Assembly: GCA_002104985.1 (NCBI GenBank) | Contig: MCGO01000023.1 | Span: forward strand, 434,001-498,000 | Source of the DNA: Rhizoclosmatium globosum | Lineage: Eukaryota; Chytridiomycota; Chytridiomycetes; Chytridiales; Chytriomycetaceae | Direction of reading: 5' to 3' | Length of the DNA: 64,000 nucleotides | Shown here: piece after piece, positions 11,424-22,644 of the stretch | How positions within the stretch are numbered: the stretch's first letter is position 1 | Layout of the letters: every line of letters starts with the position of its first letter | Notes under the pieces: model-generated | The model's database searches: none | Told to the model about the DNA's origin: nothing | What the model saw: only the letters and a program-made list of their open reading frames with translations | Position numbers and translations under genes: made by a program

Positions 11424-14220
11424 ACTCGGCTTAAATCCAGCCCAAGCACTCTCTGAACCACACCTTGAACGACAGAGGGCTTCATGCTGAGTTTGTTCAC
11501 AGTGACTGCTACAGTTATATCGGCCACTGGGTCTGAAATGACGGTGATCCTCCGAAACCGGAATGTCCAAAAAGTACACGAGTTGTCCCATCAGCAAGAA
11601 CTCCAGCATACTGGGCAAAACCAAGTTGGAACGGAGTGTGGTGGTTTGATTCACGAATTCATCTGAAATCCTGGCATCAAACAGACCTTGCTTTCCGCCA
11701 TCTCCACTGGTCAACCAATCATTGGTTTGAGGTGACCAGCCTTTGCCTGTTTGCGTCGAAAGAACATAGTCCATAAAGATTGCCATTCCTTTCGCAGACA
11801 TGTTTCCACTCGCCGCAGGAATCACACTTTTCCGTATCTTCAAGTCGTTGAATAGTGTCGGAGTAACGATATCTGAAAGGTTCCGAATCCCGCTTTTCTT
11901 TTCTTCGGTTTCATTTGGGATTATAGTGTCGGCATCTGCAGGTCTCAGCAGCTGAAGGTTTTCCTTGGAATCCCAAAACAAAGTCGCGAGTCGTTCTTCC
12001 ACCCCTTTTGGGATGCCAACGTAGGCTAAATCATTAGCTCCTATTTCTTTCAACACGTTTCGAAGCAAGTCGCCAAACTTTTCGCCCGAGACTTTTTGAA
12101 CGAGTCCGCCAACCAACCAACCAAATGAAAGTGCTTGGTATCGTACTTCCACTCCTGGAGGTCTCGCAGGTACGGCTGTTTCCATTGCTGATACCATCAA
12201 GTCAAAGTTGGTGATTGCGTACATTTCCGTGAACATTGCGTCTTTGCCAGCCATTTCAAGACCGCTTTCGTGGTTCAACAAGTGTCGAACGGTTATTTTT
12301 GATTTCCATTCGCGTTGTTCGGGGTTGTTGTGGAGGGGTCAAGGTTTTCGATAAAGGCTGGCCAATGCTTTGAAACCAAGTCGTCGTATGCGAGGCGGCC
12401 AAGGGCAACTTGCTGGTGTAAGGCTATGGATGTTACGGCTTTTGATACACTGAACACAGGGAATAAGAATCTGTAAGCGGCTCAGGGATGAGATTCGAGT
12501 TCAAGAGACAAACCTGATTTCACTGGTCGTGGATCAAAGAGCCCAAGAACACCACAAGCAATATCCACAATCACTTTCCCACGTTTCATGGCAACGACTT
12601 GAGCCCCCAAACAATCTCCAGACTCAATCTTGTCTCTCAAAATGTCTCAGTTTAACTTAAGTTCTGACGCTACATGATCTGTGGCTGATTTCGCAAGAGT
12701 CCAAACTTTTGAGCCCGCGTCTCACGTTCCAAGAAATTGAGTGCAAATGGCGCCATAACACCAAGATAGTCCAAATTTACATCCAATGAAGTGGAAAGTC
12801 CACGAAGGAGGAACAACACACGAGTGAAAAACACCAGAACTCCAGGGAATGCGTCGCTAGCGTTTTTGATCTTTGATTTCGGCTTTTTGACAGTTTCGGC
12901 TTTGGCGTTGAGCTTTTTTTGTTTTGCATCTTCTTCTCGTTTGATTCGGCGTTGTTCTACTTCTGCTTTCGCTTCGGCGCGAGTAGTGGTGCTTCGGAAT
13001 ATGAACTGGTGCATTTAAGCAGTTAGTCGTTGTCAAAGGACACTGTTAGGACTTACTTGAACAATTTCCATTGACTTTTCGGCTTCGACGTTGTCAGTAA
13101 GTCCTTTCACCCCAAGATCGATAAGAGCACTCTGAAGTCCGGTAAAGTCCTTGTGGAATGCTGACAGTAATAGTCGAGACAGAGCTAGAGCTTCTTTGCA
13201 GATGCACGCTTTGTGAGACCAAAATCGAGCAAGTAAGGAATGAATTTAGTGCCGCTCGTTTTGGCAATAAGAAAGTTTCCAGGATGGGATCGCCGTTCCA
13301 CAACCCAAGTCAAAGATTTGGAAGGCGTACGCTTTGATGATAGATGTGACGAGTTCTTTCACGTCCACATTATCTGCTTCATCGCCTCCACGTCCGTTAC
13401 TTTAACCCATCAATGTACGACATGACGAAGACGTCGGTTTTCGTAGTGAATTGATAGGTTCAGCGAAGCCGCACTCAAGGTAGAGAGGATTGAGTTTATC
13501 GTCAGCCAAGCTTCGATTGTGATTTCTGATGGCTTCATCCACTTCAGTTGTATTCGTTGCTTCCTTCACGAAATCCAATTCTGACGGAACTTCCGCGCAC
13601 CACTCATTGACAATAAAGCGCATATCCCATTCGGCTCCACTTTAGCAATCACCCAGACAAGAGTTTCAAAGTCAGACAGGTCGCGAAGAATCTTTGATGC
13701 GATATTCTTGTGTTGCACCTTTACAACAACATCCTGCCCGTCCTTCAATTTTGCCCGATGTACTTGGGCGATAGATGCAGTTGCCAAGGCTTCCATGTCA
13801 AATGATGCGAATAGCTGTTGCGGGTCTCCGATAGATGTTTTGATTGTATCGAGAGTTTCGCCAATTGGCTTTGCGGGAACAGCATCCTGGAGGACAGAAA
13901 GCGCCTCGGTAATACCCTCCGGAAGAACATCGGATCGGCTAAATAAACAGTTTTCAGTTCCAGTGATTAGTCATCAACAACGTACGTGCTCATGTACTGG
14001 CCGACCTTGACCCAAAGGCCCTGAAGAAACACGATTGCTTTGTACATTGTTTGCCGGTGCGTTTGTTGACATTGTTCCACACTTCGTCTTCTTCCTCGTC
14101 AGTGTGCTTTGACAGGGCTAGACGGACTTTCGCAACCTTGTACGATCCGTAGATTATGAGGCCAAGATACACAATGTAGATGCGCCGGGGCAAAGAGGCA
14201 AGGGCATCGATGAACCCCAT
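11387..14220 (-). CDS. ABC1 (AarF/UbiB) atypical kinase fused to a serine beta-lactamase-like domain
   Basis: Seen, N to C: a membrane-like helix (IYIVYLGLIIYGSYKV), then ABC1 kinase motifs. These are KVGQ, the Ala-rich loop ASIAQVHRAKL with VVKVQ, the ELDFVKEA segment, HPGN and LLDFGLTKRA. After a Lys-rich linker comes a penicillin-binding/beta-lactamase fold with LGLFDPRPVKS, SVSK (the SxxK nucleophile), VRHLLNHESGL, YQALSFGWLVGG and FGHSGFGG. The same two-domain order is known from the plant ABC1 protein At5g24810, so this is an ancient fusion. ABC1 kinases usually act in mitochondria or plastids on quinone or lipid metabolism; the lactamase-like half is probably an esterase or peptidase. 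At least three one-base slips interrupt the frame, e.g. near 13293, where a C is missing ahead of HPGN. It diverges from the GH5 gene. Confidence 0.85.
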
Positions 14221-14387
14221 TGTTTGTATGGTTATTTCAAATCGAGCAAGTTCCACCAAGACAGTTATTGCTTGAGTACCAATTTGTCATCCTAATCAAC
14301 TAGATTAATTAGCTATGTAAGTTACATTGGAATCATCGTGACAGGGGCTGAGAATCATTCATAAGTTCAGTCAAAATCTAAACTCTA

Positions 14388-16144
14388 ATGAAGTTCTATT
14401 CCCTCAACATCCCCAATCTACATCTAATCGAAGACGCAAAATTCAACACAACAAACAAATGGCGAATCCCAAACGAATTTGAACAAACGGATGCCCTTTC
14501 TGCCCTTTCCTCCCTTGGTCCAGGTGCAAATGTCACTCGCATCTACACCCTCGCAATTGAAAACTCGGAGAATCCTGATATGCCATTTCATATTGGACTG
14601 CTCAGAAATACCTCCAATCCAAACTACCTTGTTGTGCCGGGGACTTCTTCACCCACCCTTGTTGCAAACCAAGAACTCTTTATTGCCCTTGACCGGCTTT
14701 AAGTATTGCATCAACCTATCAAATTGGTGTCATTTTCCACTCATTGATAAGTGGCAATGGTGAGTCAAAAGCTGCTTCCTGTTTACTACCCATAGTCATT
14801 CTGACTTTCGCTCAAAACCAGGTGGGGTGGAATACCAGCCTTCTGCAGAATCCATGGCGCTCCAGAATCGCAGTTCTTTACAAACAAGTCCATTGTGTCA
14901 AACTTTTTGAATGTCGTTCGATATGTTGCAACGAGGCAAAACATGTTCACGGGTCGCGAATATCGTCATGAGCCTTTCATTTATGCTTGGGAGACAGGAA
15001 ATGAACTCTCAGCGGGAAAGGAACGTGTTCCTACTGAATGGACATTGGCTGTCACGCGACTTCTCAAGAACGAGCTAGCAGCTTCACAGTTGATATTTGA
15101 TGGATCGTATAGCTTGTATGGATGGGATGACGCTGTATTGAATGACGCGAGTATTGATGGCTTCACTGGGCACTATTATCAGCAAAATCCTGTGGAAGCT
15201 CCTCGAACTGTGAATCGCGTAGCCGGAATCATTTTTGGATTTTCGGCAGTGTTTCTTCTTGTTGCTGTGTGGCTGGTGCATCGTTCCAAGATTTCAATTG
15301 ACACATTCAAAAGAATTCCATTCTTTGCAGAGGCCCCAGCAGATGCAAATCAAGAAGACTCGAGACCTGACGAAGCACTGATGGATTCATATGAACCTCG
15401 ACAAAGTAAAGTAGCCAAGTGGCAGTCTCTTGGAGGACTCATTCTCATCAGCATCATAATCTTGACATCCTTCGCACTCAGCATCAACCAGTCCCCGAAA
15501 TACCTTCCTTCCCTCGACTATGCTTCTCGTTTCCAACTGGACCACGACTTGATTGTCACTCAACACAAGAAGCTATTTTTCGTGGGTGAATATGGCTTGG
15601 ATTCCGTTCCAGTGTTTGAGAGACTATTGGAGGCCGTTGAAAATTCGAACGCGATGGGAGCCTTGATCTGGTCTTTGCGCTTTAGATCTCGAAACGGAGG
15701 GTTTTATAGCATGATGAAGGCGGGGGATTCATTTCGTATCATTACCCTGGATTCCCTGGGGCCAAGTCTTTTGGAAGCGACGAGTTGAAGGTGATGGATA
15801 TGTTGAGGAATTATTCCAAGGGAGTTGAAGCTGTTCCATCTGTTGCCCCAGTTTGGATCTATTCAGCATTTAATAAGACTGGTCTGGAGATAACCGTTTC
15901 ATTAAAGTGGAGAGGTAGCGTTGGAGCAAGGAATTACACTCTGCAACGAGCTCTCGGAAATCAGACGGATTTGGATACATTCGAAGTCGTTGAAATGGGA
16001 ATATCTGACGCTGTTCTCGAAGGGAGTGTGTTGTTTACTGATGTACTTGAATCTGGAGGAATCGTATCCTATCGCGTTGCAGGCGTTAATCACGCAGGAG
16101 CAGGAACGTTTAGCGAGATTCTCGCAGTAAAGTTGTACGACTGA
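14388..16144 (+). CDS. GH5_7-like beta-mannanase-related glycosidase with an internal transmembrane hairpin and FN3-like tail
   Basis: Seen: the N-terminal part matches the mannanase pattern (NIPNLHLIED, ALSSLGPGANVTRIYTL, LIDKWQW-WGG). The acid/base Glu is in YAWETGNEL (about 14985) and the nucleophile Glu in FFVGEYGLD (about 15575), followed by ALIWSLRFRS. Between these two catalytic residues lie two hydrophobic helices (about 15215-15270 and 15430-15485) separated by about 55 charged residues. After the catalytic domain comes a beta-rich fibronectin III-like module (about 15830-16140). Frame slips occur near 14697, 14735 and 15788, and an intron lies at about 14760-14820. No signal peptide is visible ahead of 14388; only about 170 bp separate it from the divergent ABC1 gene. 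Inference: a membrane-tethered enzyme whose two catalytic half-domains both face outward. Confidence 0.72.
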
Positions 16145-16406
16145 GTTCTGTTTATTCTGAGTTGAGTTATTGAATAATATTGAATTTAATTAAATCCATT
16201 CAGTGATTTCACTTTCTCATTGTCCTAACTGGTGTATTAAACCTGTCAAAGCTCCAAACACATGTTCTTACAAGACTACTGATTCCAACAACTTTGTTCT
16301 CTATCTGTCGCAGACCCCTTTCTTCTGTACTTCTCTTTTTCTAGTTATTCCATAAGATAGAACATGAAAATCACTTTGAGAAAATCCCTTCTTGCATTCG
16401 TGCTCA

Positions 16407-17390
16407 ATGCCACGACCTCTCTCTCTAGGGGCATATATTCTTCAACTACTAGTCTTAGTTCTGGGACTGTTGTTCAACGCGACACTTTTCTTTAGTGCAG
16501 TGAAGTATTCCAACTCACTCTCGCCAAGTTCGTATATTCCACTTTGGATTTCCCTGTCAGAGTTTCTCCTGTCCTTGGATTTTTTAACGTTTAGCATAAT
16601 ATCTGCGTACGATACTTCGTTTTTTGATTATAATGTTCAAATATGTGGGCTATTTGGAATGGTTACAGTATATTGCTGCACAAGTTCGCTGTTACTTTTA
16701 CTTGGCCTCACGTATCTACGTTTTTCAATTATAGTTAAAGAGGTTGAAGTGAGTTTAACTGCAACCAAATGGAGTGTCCGCGGCGTGATTGTTATTTCAG
16801 TTTTAGTTGCATGCATACCGTTCATGATGGGATCTCCACAAACATACTCAAGTTCCTCGAGTCAAACGTATTGCTCAACGTCCTGGAAATCAAGAGATCC
16901 GAAAGCAATTGTCATGATCACTGCGAATATTATTGCTGTTTCACTTCCCCTCATTTTTGTCGTTTACGCGTATACAAGTATTTTCCTGAAAATGCAAAAA
17001 TCTGTGGCACTTTTGAAGGCTGATTCAGAGAGTGGAGTAAATGGACAAAACTTGGTTTCAAAAGCTGAAGTGAATACACATGACAAGAAACCCGCGACGA
17101 TTCCTGAAAAGGAACAAAATAATCTGTTAACGCAAAGTATCGTACTGGTCAGTGCATCTTTGATAGGATGGGCGCCTATATTTGCTGTGATTCTTTACGC
17201 TGTAATCACAGGAGATAAAGTTCCTCCAGTGGTTGACTATGTGGGAGAATTGTTTATTATGCTGCAAGCTGTTTTTAATCCTGTATATTTGATGTGCCGG
17301 AATCGAGAGTTGAGAAAATGCGTGGGCAAATCTCGAAAATACATCAACTACGTTTCTAAACAAACTAAGAACAGTACACTTTCAGCATGA
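16407..17390 (+). CDS. Class A-like GPCR, paralogue B (intact)
   Basis: Seen: one uninterrupted frame of 327 codons from ATG 16407, with seven hydrophobic segments. Landmarks: Asn in TM1 (GLLFNATLFF), a Cys at the top of TM3 (QICGLFG) and in extracellular loop 2 (QTYCSTSW) able to form the usual disulfide, LRF at the cytoplasmic end of TM3 (DRY position), an intracellular loop 3 of about 60 residues, GWAP in TM6, and FNPVYLMCRNRE at TM7/helix 8. It is the most divergent of the four receptors in this window (others at 10404, 17598 and 38787). Function inferred: a heterotrimeric-G-protein-coupled receptor; the ligand is unknown. Confidence 0.75.
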   Translation: MPRPLSLGAYILQLLVLVLGLLFNATLFFSAVKYSNSLSPSSYIPLWISLSEFLLSLDFLTFSIISAYDTSFFDYNVQICGLFGMVTVYCCTSSLLLLLGLTYLRFSIIVKEVEVSLTATKWSVRGVIVISVLVACIPFMMGSPQTYSSSSSQTYCSTSWKSRDPKAIVMITANIIAVSLPLIFVVYAYTSIFLKMQKSVALLKADSESGVNGQNLVSKAEVNTHDKKPATIPEKEQNNLLTQSIVLVSASLIGWAPIFAVILYAVITGDKVPPVVDYVGELFIMLQAVFNPVYLMCRNRELRKCVGKSRKYINYVSKQTKNSTLSA

Positions 17391-17597
17391 TCTTTACATA
17401 ATTCCGACTTCAGGTGTTAAGTATGTGAAAGAGCAATGCTGGTGAATCCCAACTGTATTTCTTGTGTTGACAGGGAAAAAAACGTATATATAAGTTGTAC
17501 ACGAACGAATAATATGAAATTAGAACGAGAATTGAGATATTTCCCTTCAATAGGTTTCAATGGCGACGACATCGTAACGTAAATCTTTAGAAGAAAC

Positions 17598-18548
17598 ATG
17601 CCCCTCAACGAGCTATATTTGATTCCTCAGTTCACTGTATCAACACTGGGACTTACACTCAATGCCGCACTGTTTCTGACGGTTATCACCGAGTCAAACT
17701 CCTTTAATCCAAGTTCTTACCTGCCGATCTGGATATGTTTCGCTGATGTTATTTTGAACATCAGCAACTTTTTCTTTGGTCTTTACGCGTTAGTCAAGCA
17801 AGAAACTTTGATTCAACTGAGTGACCATGCTTGCGCGTTTGATGCATTTATCGTCTATTCTCGTGTTCAAGTTCGCTCATGATGTTGCTTGAACTCACAT
17901 ATCTACGCTATTCAATCATGGTAAAGGAGGTTGAGGTCCAGCTCCCGCTCGTGAAGTGGGGTATTGCAGCCTCGTTTGCAATGGGGGCCTTTTCCGCGTG
18001 TGCTCCGTTTCTCCTTGGATCTCCGACAATTTATTCTTTATCCAATGATAAGTTATATTGCGCTACGTCCTGGACGCGTCGAGATCCTAAGACTCTCGTT
18101 GTAATTGTTATTCATCTTTCAACTCTTTGCATCCGCTTATTTTCTTATATATGCATACACAGCTATATATTTTAAAATAAGAGCTTCTATGGGTGGTGTA
18201 ATGGAATGTTGTTCGAACCAAGCTTGTTGCGACCGCAACGCTCATCTGTTCAAACGCCAAATGATAGTCAAAGGACATCGATTGTTCAAAGACTTTCTGC
18301 AAGAGTTTCTATTGTTTCTGAAGAATGGCACTATTTACAGCAAAGTATCGTTATGGTTGCAACCTCTTTGGCAGGTTGGTCACCTATGGCTGTGACATTG
18401 TTATATAGTGTTTTGACTGGACAAGAAATATCTCCTGAGATTATTTCGTACTCAAATGTGTATACTAGTGCAGACTGTGTTTAATCCAATTTATCTTGTG
18501 TGTAAAAATCGCGAGTTACGAGTTTGCGTACGCGAACGGTTGAACTAA
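17598..18548 (+). pseudogene. Class A-like GPCR, paralogue C (multiple frame breaks)
   Basis: Seen: very similar to the intact copy at 38787 through TM1-TM7 and into the downstream tRNA-Thr, so the two belong to one duplicated block. Start ATG 17598. The frame breaks near 17866 (before the TM3 Leu run), 18120, 18240 and 18448, each by one or two bases relative to copy D. The last codons restore FNPIYLVCKNRE and end at 18546-18548. Motifs otherwise remain: TYLRYSIMVKE, GWSP and the loop-2 Cys. Because conserved single-copy genes here also show one-base losses, it may be a functional gene with assembly errors rather than a true pseudogene. Confidence 0.6.
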
Positions 18549-18755
18549 TGATAACATTGCGTTGTACGGCTATGAGATTATGCACGTTTTAATTACTCAT
18601 AATGAATTAAGATAATTTCTACTAGCGAATCCCTTAGACTCAACACAGAAACAATATCCAGCCTTTTATGCATTGAAAATGGATAAATGCCAATAATTTC
18701 CCAAGCGGGAAAGTTACTACGTCATATCATGTACAAATTATCCACAACTTTAACT

Positions 18756-18843
18756 GCCTTCTTAGCTCAGTTGGTCAGATCGCCTGCCTAGTATCGTAAG
18801 AACAGCTAGCAGGAGGCCACCAGTTCAAATCTGGTAGAAGGCA
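18756..18843 (+). tRNA. tRNA-Thr(AGT) with 14-nt intron
   Basis: Acceptor GCCTTCT/AGAAGGC, anticodon stem CCTGC/GCAGG, T stem ACCAG/CTGGT with loop TTCAAAT, discriminator A. The anticodon loop region is 21 nt. With U33 fixed, the anticodon reads AGT and a 14-nt intron follows position 37, the canonical place. Identical copies at 39985 and 23511 differ only by T/C in the intron. Confidence 0.88.
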
Positions 18844-19126
18844 GCCTTTTGGAGAGTTGTGTGGGTGTGGTTTGGGTTGCTGGAAAGAACAGGAAGGTAA
18901 GACCTGCCCGTTATTCAATGCAGTTATAAAATGGACAGATAAAAGACGTATTGGAGGAATGGTGTGGAGTTACGACCATGTCTACCAAACACCACAAACT
19001 CACAGGAATAACACTTGGGCAACGATAATAAGCGAACGGAAACTATGAACACGAAAAAATGAGGTATCCATCGCGAAATTACGACATCACCCACACACCT
19101 CACAACCAAACCATTCACACAAAAAT

Positions 19127-19207
19127 CGACAACGGCAGGACTTGAACCTGCGCACTCAGAGAGTAATAGATTTCTAGTCTATCGCCTTAACCGCTCGGCC
19201 ACTTGTC
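19127..19207 (-). tRNA. tRNA-Ser(AGA), copy with a one-base acceptor deletion
   Basis: Class II tRNA: anticodon stem ATAGA/TCTAT with loop CTAGAAA (anticodon AGA), long variable arm, T stem GCAGG/CCTGC. Compared with copies at 23093 and 40416 the 5' acceptor strand reads GACAAG instead of GACAACG, so one pair of the acceptor stem is lost. It is either a degenerate copy or a consensus error. Confidence 0.8.
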
Positions 19208-19518
19208 GAATCTGTTGAAAACAACAATAACTACGGTCTATAAGCGACAAAAGCATACGATCAACTGTGAGACTAATAGATTTCCTAAGGATAACAATAG
19301 TAAATTAAGGACTCATATGCTAAAATTTGTAAGACTTGAATTGTCAAAAAAACAACAAGTGTTGAACGTGAGTTGCTGTCTGTGATTTTATTATTGTGTA
19401 AATAATTAAGTCTGTTATTATCTTTTTTTTTTATTGGTGTGCAGTTGTTGGATGAACGGCGGGACAAATAAGTCCGAATATCGACCCATCTTCTTCCACT
19501 TGTCCAAATCATTATTCG
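19208..19518. other. AT-rich intergenic stretch
   Basis: About 310 bp between the minus-strand tRNA-Ser and the glycosyltransferase gene, with a T9-10 run near 19423. No coding or RNA feature is seen. Confidence 0.4.
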
Positions 19519-21345
19519 ATGCTGTTCACCCTTGCGGGCCTCCACCACCTTCTCCGAAAACTGCCACAGCATCGACACTTTGCGGTTGTCACGGCCGTTG
19601 TGGTTGTGTTTGTAGTTGGGCAGCTTGTGTCCATGTCACTCGTGACTACAACTGGACAAACGCGATTCCAGTTGAAATCGCTGTCGAAGGTGAATCTTGT
19701 GAGTTGACCTTCGCTGACGTTGTTCAAGCACTTGCTGAATACTTTGATGACTCAGCCAGCGGACTTTGTTCTATTCCAACTGAGTTTGAGCGGCCCCTTC
19801 GACCGAACGCAGTTGTTTCCCTCGTCGCCACGCCTTCTTCGCCGTTGAATCCAACACTTGAACTTGATTGGTACGCATTCGGCGCCATTGTCCAGGCCTT
19901 TCTGTACAACCACGAGCACTTGAACCACGTGAACCACGGCGACACCAACGCAGAGTTTGAATACGTTGTGATGCTGACGCCACTTGTTCCACCGGCAATT
20001 CGCACAACGCTTCTTTCTCTCGGCGCACGCATTCTCGTTGTTCCTTCACTTCAAATTGCGGGTGTTACTCCACCCACAAAGAACCATCAGTACGAATTTG
20101 TGCATACGAAACTGCAATTGTGGAAGCTTGAAGGCGTGTACCGATCCATTCTGTCGATCGATGCGGACTTGTTCCATGTCACTCACAATCCAGTTCCCTC
20201 GTTGTTCAAAGTATTGGATGACTGGAGATTGACAAAGAAGGCTGAGAATTCAAGTGCTGTCTTTTTCGGTGGATGCAAAGACTGTTGCAACAAAGAATTG
20301 AATGTGGGCTCTTTCTCTTCGAGCCGTCTCTCCGCAGGTTTCAGGAACTGGTGAGTTGAATCAAGTGACTGGTTCAGTGCACATGATCTAAACACAATAA
20401 CAACAAAGCTCGAAAAAGCTCCACACCCCCATACTCTTCCCACATGGAACAATCCCTCCTCACAGAGTACCACAAGGAAGTCACAAACAACTCAATCCAC
20501 TGGTTCCCATACGAACACAACAACATGATCTCCGTGACAAACGCTACAAACGAGACGATTGGGTATCACTACAAGTTTTGGGATAAGCGGTACGGGAACG
20601 CTGGGCAAGGTGTTTACACCCTCTTTCAGAAACAGTTACGCGCACTTCGTAAGCTTCAACTTCAGATTGAAAAAGAAAAGGTGGTGCAGGAATTGTTGTG
20701 CCTGTATTTCCGGCTTTGATGGAGGACTTTGCCAAGATTAGGGATTCAGGCGCAATGTATGATCGTGTGGCTATCTTGAGTGTGGATACTACTGATGCGG
20801 GGATCGGTGCTGTTGAGGAACGGACGCGTATAGAGTATTCTGATTTGGGATATCAAGCAGATCATTATTATCAGTCTCGACTTGTGGGACGTAACGGTAA
20901 CACAAAAGGTCTGTTGGGATCGTTAAAGGCGGTGACGAGTAACGCGTTGCTTGGAGGCGGAGTCTACGAGTGGGTGTGGGTTCTATCGTCAGGCGTTTAT
21001 TTGACGGAGGAGTGGTGGATCCATGTTGTCGTTGGAGAGCTCAAGAAGGAAAGAGATGGGAAAGCGCAATTAATAATGTTTCGTGACTGCGGGAAGGAAA
21101 GGACTGGCACCTTTTTTGTGCGACGGGCAGCATTGCAAATGATTCAGCAGTATGTTGGAGACGTGGAAGCGAGGAACTTGGCAGCGAGGAAGAATGGAAG
21201 GCCGCATTTAAGTGATGGCGAAGTGGTTGAAGGATTCATCAAGATTTTTGATTACTTTGGACTCGTTAGTGTTCGTGACACGAATGATTTGTATTGGTAT
21301 CAGTATTCTAGTTGCCCAAATTTCCATCCCTTGATTTCCAAATAA
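19519..21345 (+). CDS. Type II membrane glycosyltransferase, GT8 (glycogenin-like) plus a second C-terminal domain
   Basis: Seen: from ATG 19519 a short basic tail is followed by a hydrophobic anchor (HFAVVTAVVVVFVVGQLV). One base slip later comes a GT-A fold: FEYVVMLTPLVPP, then HTKLQLWKLEGVYRSILSID with the DAD metal-binding motif (around 20155) and the segment LFEPSLRRFQEL recoverable near 20310 with one missing base. An intron of roughly 60 bp follows. The next exons give SLLTEYHKEV and WFPYEHNNM, typical of the GT8 C-lobe. The last about 215 codons (20698-21345) form a further domain with VWVLSSGVYL, not confidently classified. Inference: a Golgi or cell-surface sugar transferase. The membrane anchor argues against true glycogenin despite the similarity. 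Confidence 0.62.
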
Positions 21346-21395
21346 ATGCTATTATCTTTATACACACTATTGTCACTCTATCACCCAGCTTTTGA

Positions 21396-22409
21396 TTAGC
21401 GAGTGGATGTTCCGAAATACCCACTCAATTTGGACCGTGTACTCAACTGTCCAGACAAAAACCCTGGCTTCAACAAAGCCGCCTTCTGCAAAAACAATAA
21501 TGCCGGTATACTACAAATCAATGAATCCCTGCAAATCCCACAAATCTTGTACCACCTCCAGACCTGTATGCCTTTTAAAAACAGTGGATCCTTTTGTGCT
21601 TCCACGCTCAAAAAATACGACGTGACGAAAAATACTAGCGTGATCGTGCTAATCAACGTCATAATCAATCCATATCGCGAAATCACAAAATAATAAGCAG
21701 GCGTTGAGATCTTCACGTCTGCAGCTTGCATCTCAAGCCGGAGAAAGCAGAACGTGAAGAATAAGTCAATCAAGATGCAAACAGTTCCACCTATTGGAAG
21801 GCATATTTTGAGTATGGACAGTTTCGTTCCGTGAGAAATAAAATTATGCGGGAGGAACGCAAGTACAATAGGTGTCAGGAATATAATGGGGCTGATGAGG
21901 AGGATGTATGTGTAAACGCGAAATGTCATTTTTGTGACTTGAAGCTGCGCAACAACTGCAGATCGGAACCAGGAATAATATAGAAACAGTGCTTCACAGA
22001 GAAGAGGAAAGATGGGAACAAGTATCTCAAGAAGATCTGCGAGAGATAAAGACTTCTTGTCAAATGTCGCGTCTTCATACGCTTGCAACGCGAAATACGA
22101 TGATGTACACAGTAAAAGAGAGAATAGAAGTGCGTTTTGAGATGTGAAGATATATCGTAATGTGTATTCCTGGTTTCGGAGTGGTATTTCTTTGAAGAGG
22201 ACAAACAGTGGAAGCGCAAACGCTTGTAACAGCGAGACAACAGCAAAGAATGATTCCAATCCAGTCCAGACTTTCATCATTGACGCGACGGTGTTGTAAT
22301 CGGCTGCATTTAGCTTGTCGAATTGGAGTGTTGGTTGTCTCATTACATAAGTGTTCGAACTTTTAAGGAACAATGGAACATAATAATGGAGAGAAGGTTG
22401 GAGATTCAT
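21396..22409 (-). CDS. Orphan seven-transmembrane protein
   Basis: Seen: one intact frame of about 337 codons from ATG 22409 (MNLQPSLHYY). Seven hydrophobic segments are spaced like the 7TM module of the LRR receptors at 1-2181 and 3097-4887. The third helix, CEALFLYYSWFRS, resembles CFELSYIKYSFARS of LRR-7TM copy 1 by eye. There is no LRR region upstream; a tRNA-Pro starts only 236 bp away. No class A motifs (DRY, NPxxY) are seen. It is convergent with the glycosyltransferase gene (51 bp apart). Inference: a member of the same 7TM family without the ectodomain; function unknown. Confidence 0.65.
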   Translation of the reverse strand: MNLQPSLHYYVPLFLKSSNTYVMRQPTLQFDKLNAADYNTVASMMKVWTGLESFFAVVSLLQAFALPLFVLFKEIPLRNQEYTLRYIFTSQNALLFSLLLCTSSYFALQAYEDATFDKKSLSLADLLEILVPIFPLLCEALFLYYSWFRSAVVAQLQVTKMTFRVYTYILLISPIIFLTPIVLAFLPHNFISHGTKLSILKICLPIGGTVCILIDLFFTFCFLRLEMQAADVKISTPAYYFVISRYGLIMTLISTITLVFFVTSYFLSVEAQKDPLFLKGIQVWRWYKICGICRDSLICSIPALLFLQKAALLKPGFLSGQLSTRSKLSGYFGTSTR

Positions 22410-22644
22410 GAGATACAAGAAAACGTTGATGTCTAAACTAGGAGTAAAAACTTCAAGTACTTATCAGTTTCAATAAGCGAAACTTCGCTTTGGGCTGTTA
22501 AGATAAAATCGTACAATTTGTAACATCAACAGCAGAAGAGCAGAAGACATCAAGAACATTCGAAATTATGAACAAATTGATTTTGGCTTTTCTGCAGCGC
22601 TAGATATCCATTTATATAAAGTACTGCATACAAACAATCATAGC

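Larger units (their letters stand above)
17420..19207. repeat. Duplicated block: GPCR + tRNA-Thr + tRNA-Ser (copy 1)
   Basis: The promoter region, receptor gene, 3' flank (shared words such as 'gagattatgcacgtttta' and 'ctcaacacagaaa'), tRNA-Thr and minus-strand tRNA-Ser occur in the same order and orientation at about 38650-40497. Boundaries are approximate. Confidence 0.7.

Noticed and set aside
19519..21345. Glycogenin, given the glycogen synthase gene in the same window
   Set aside because: The N-terminal membrane anchor and extra C-terminal domain do not fit a cytosolic glycogenin.
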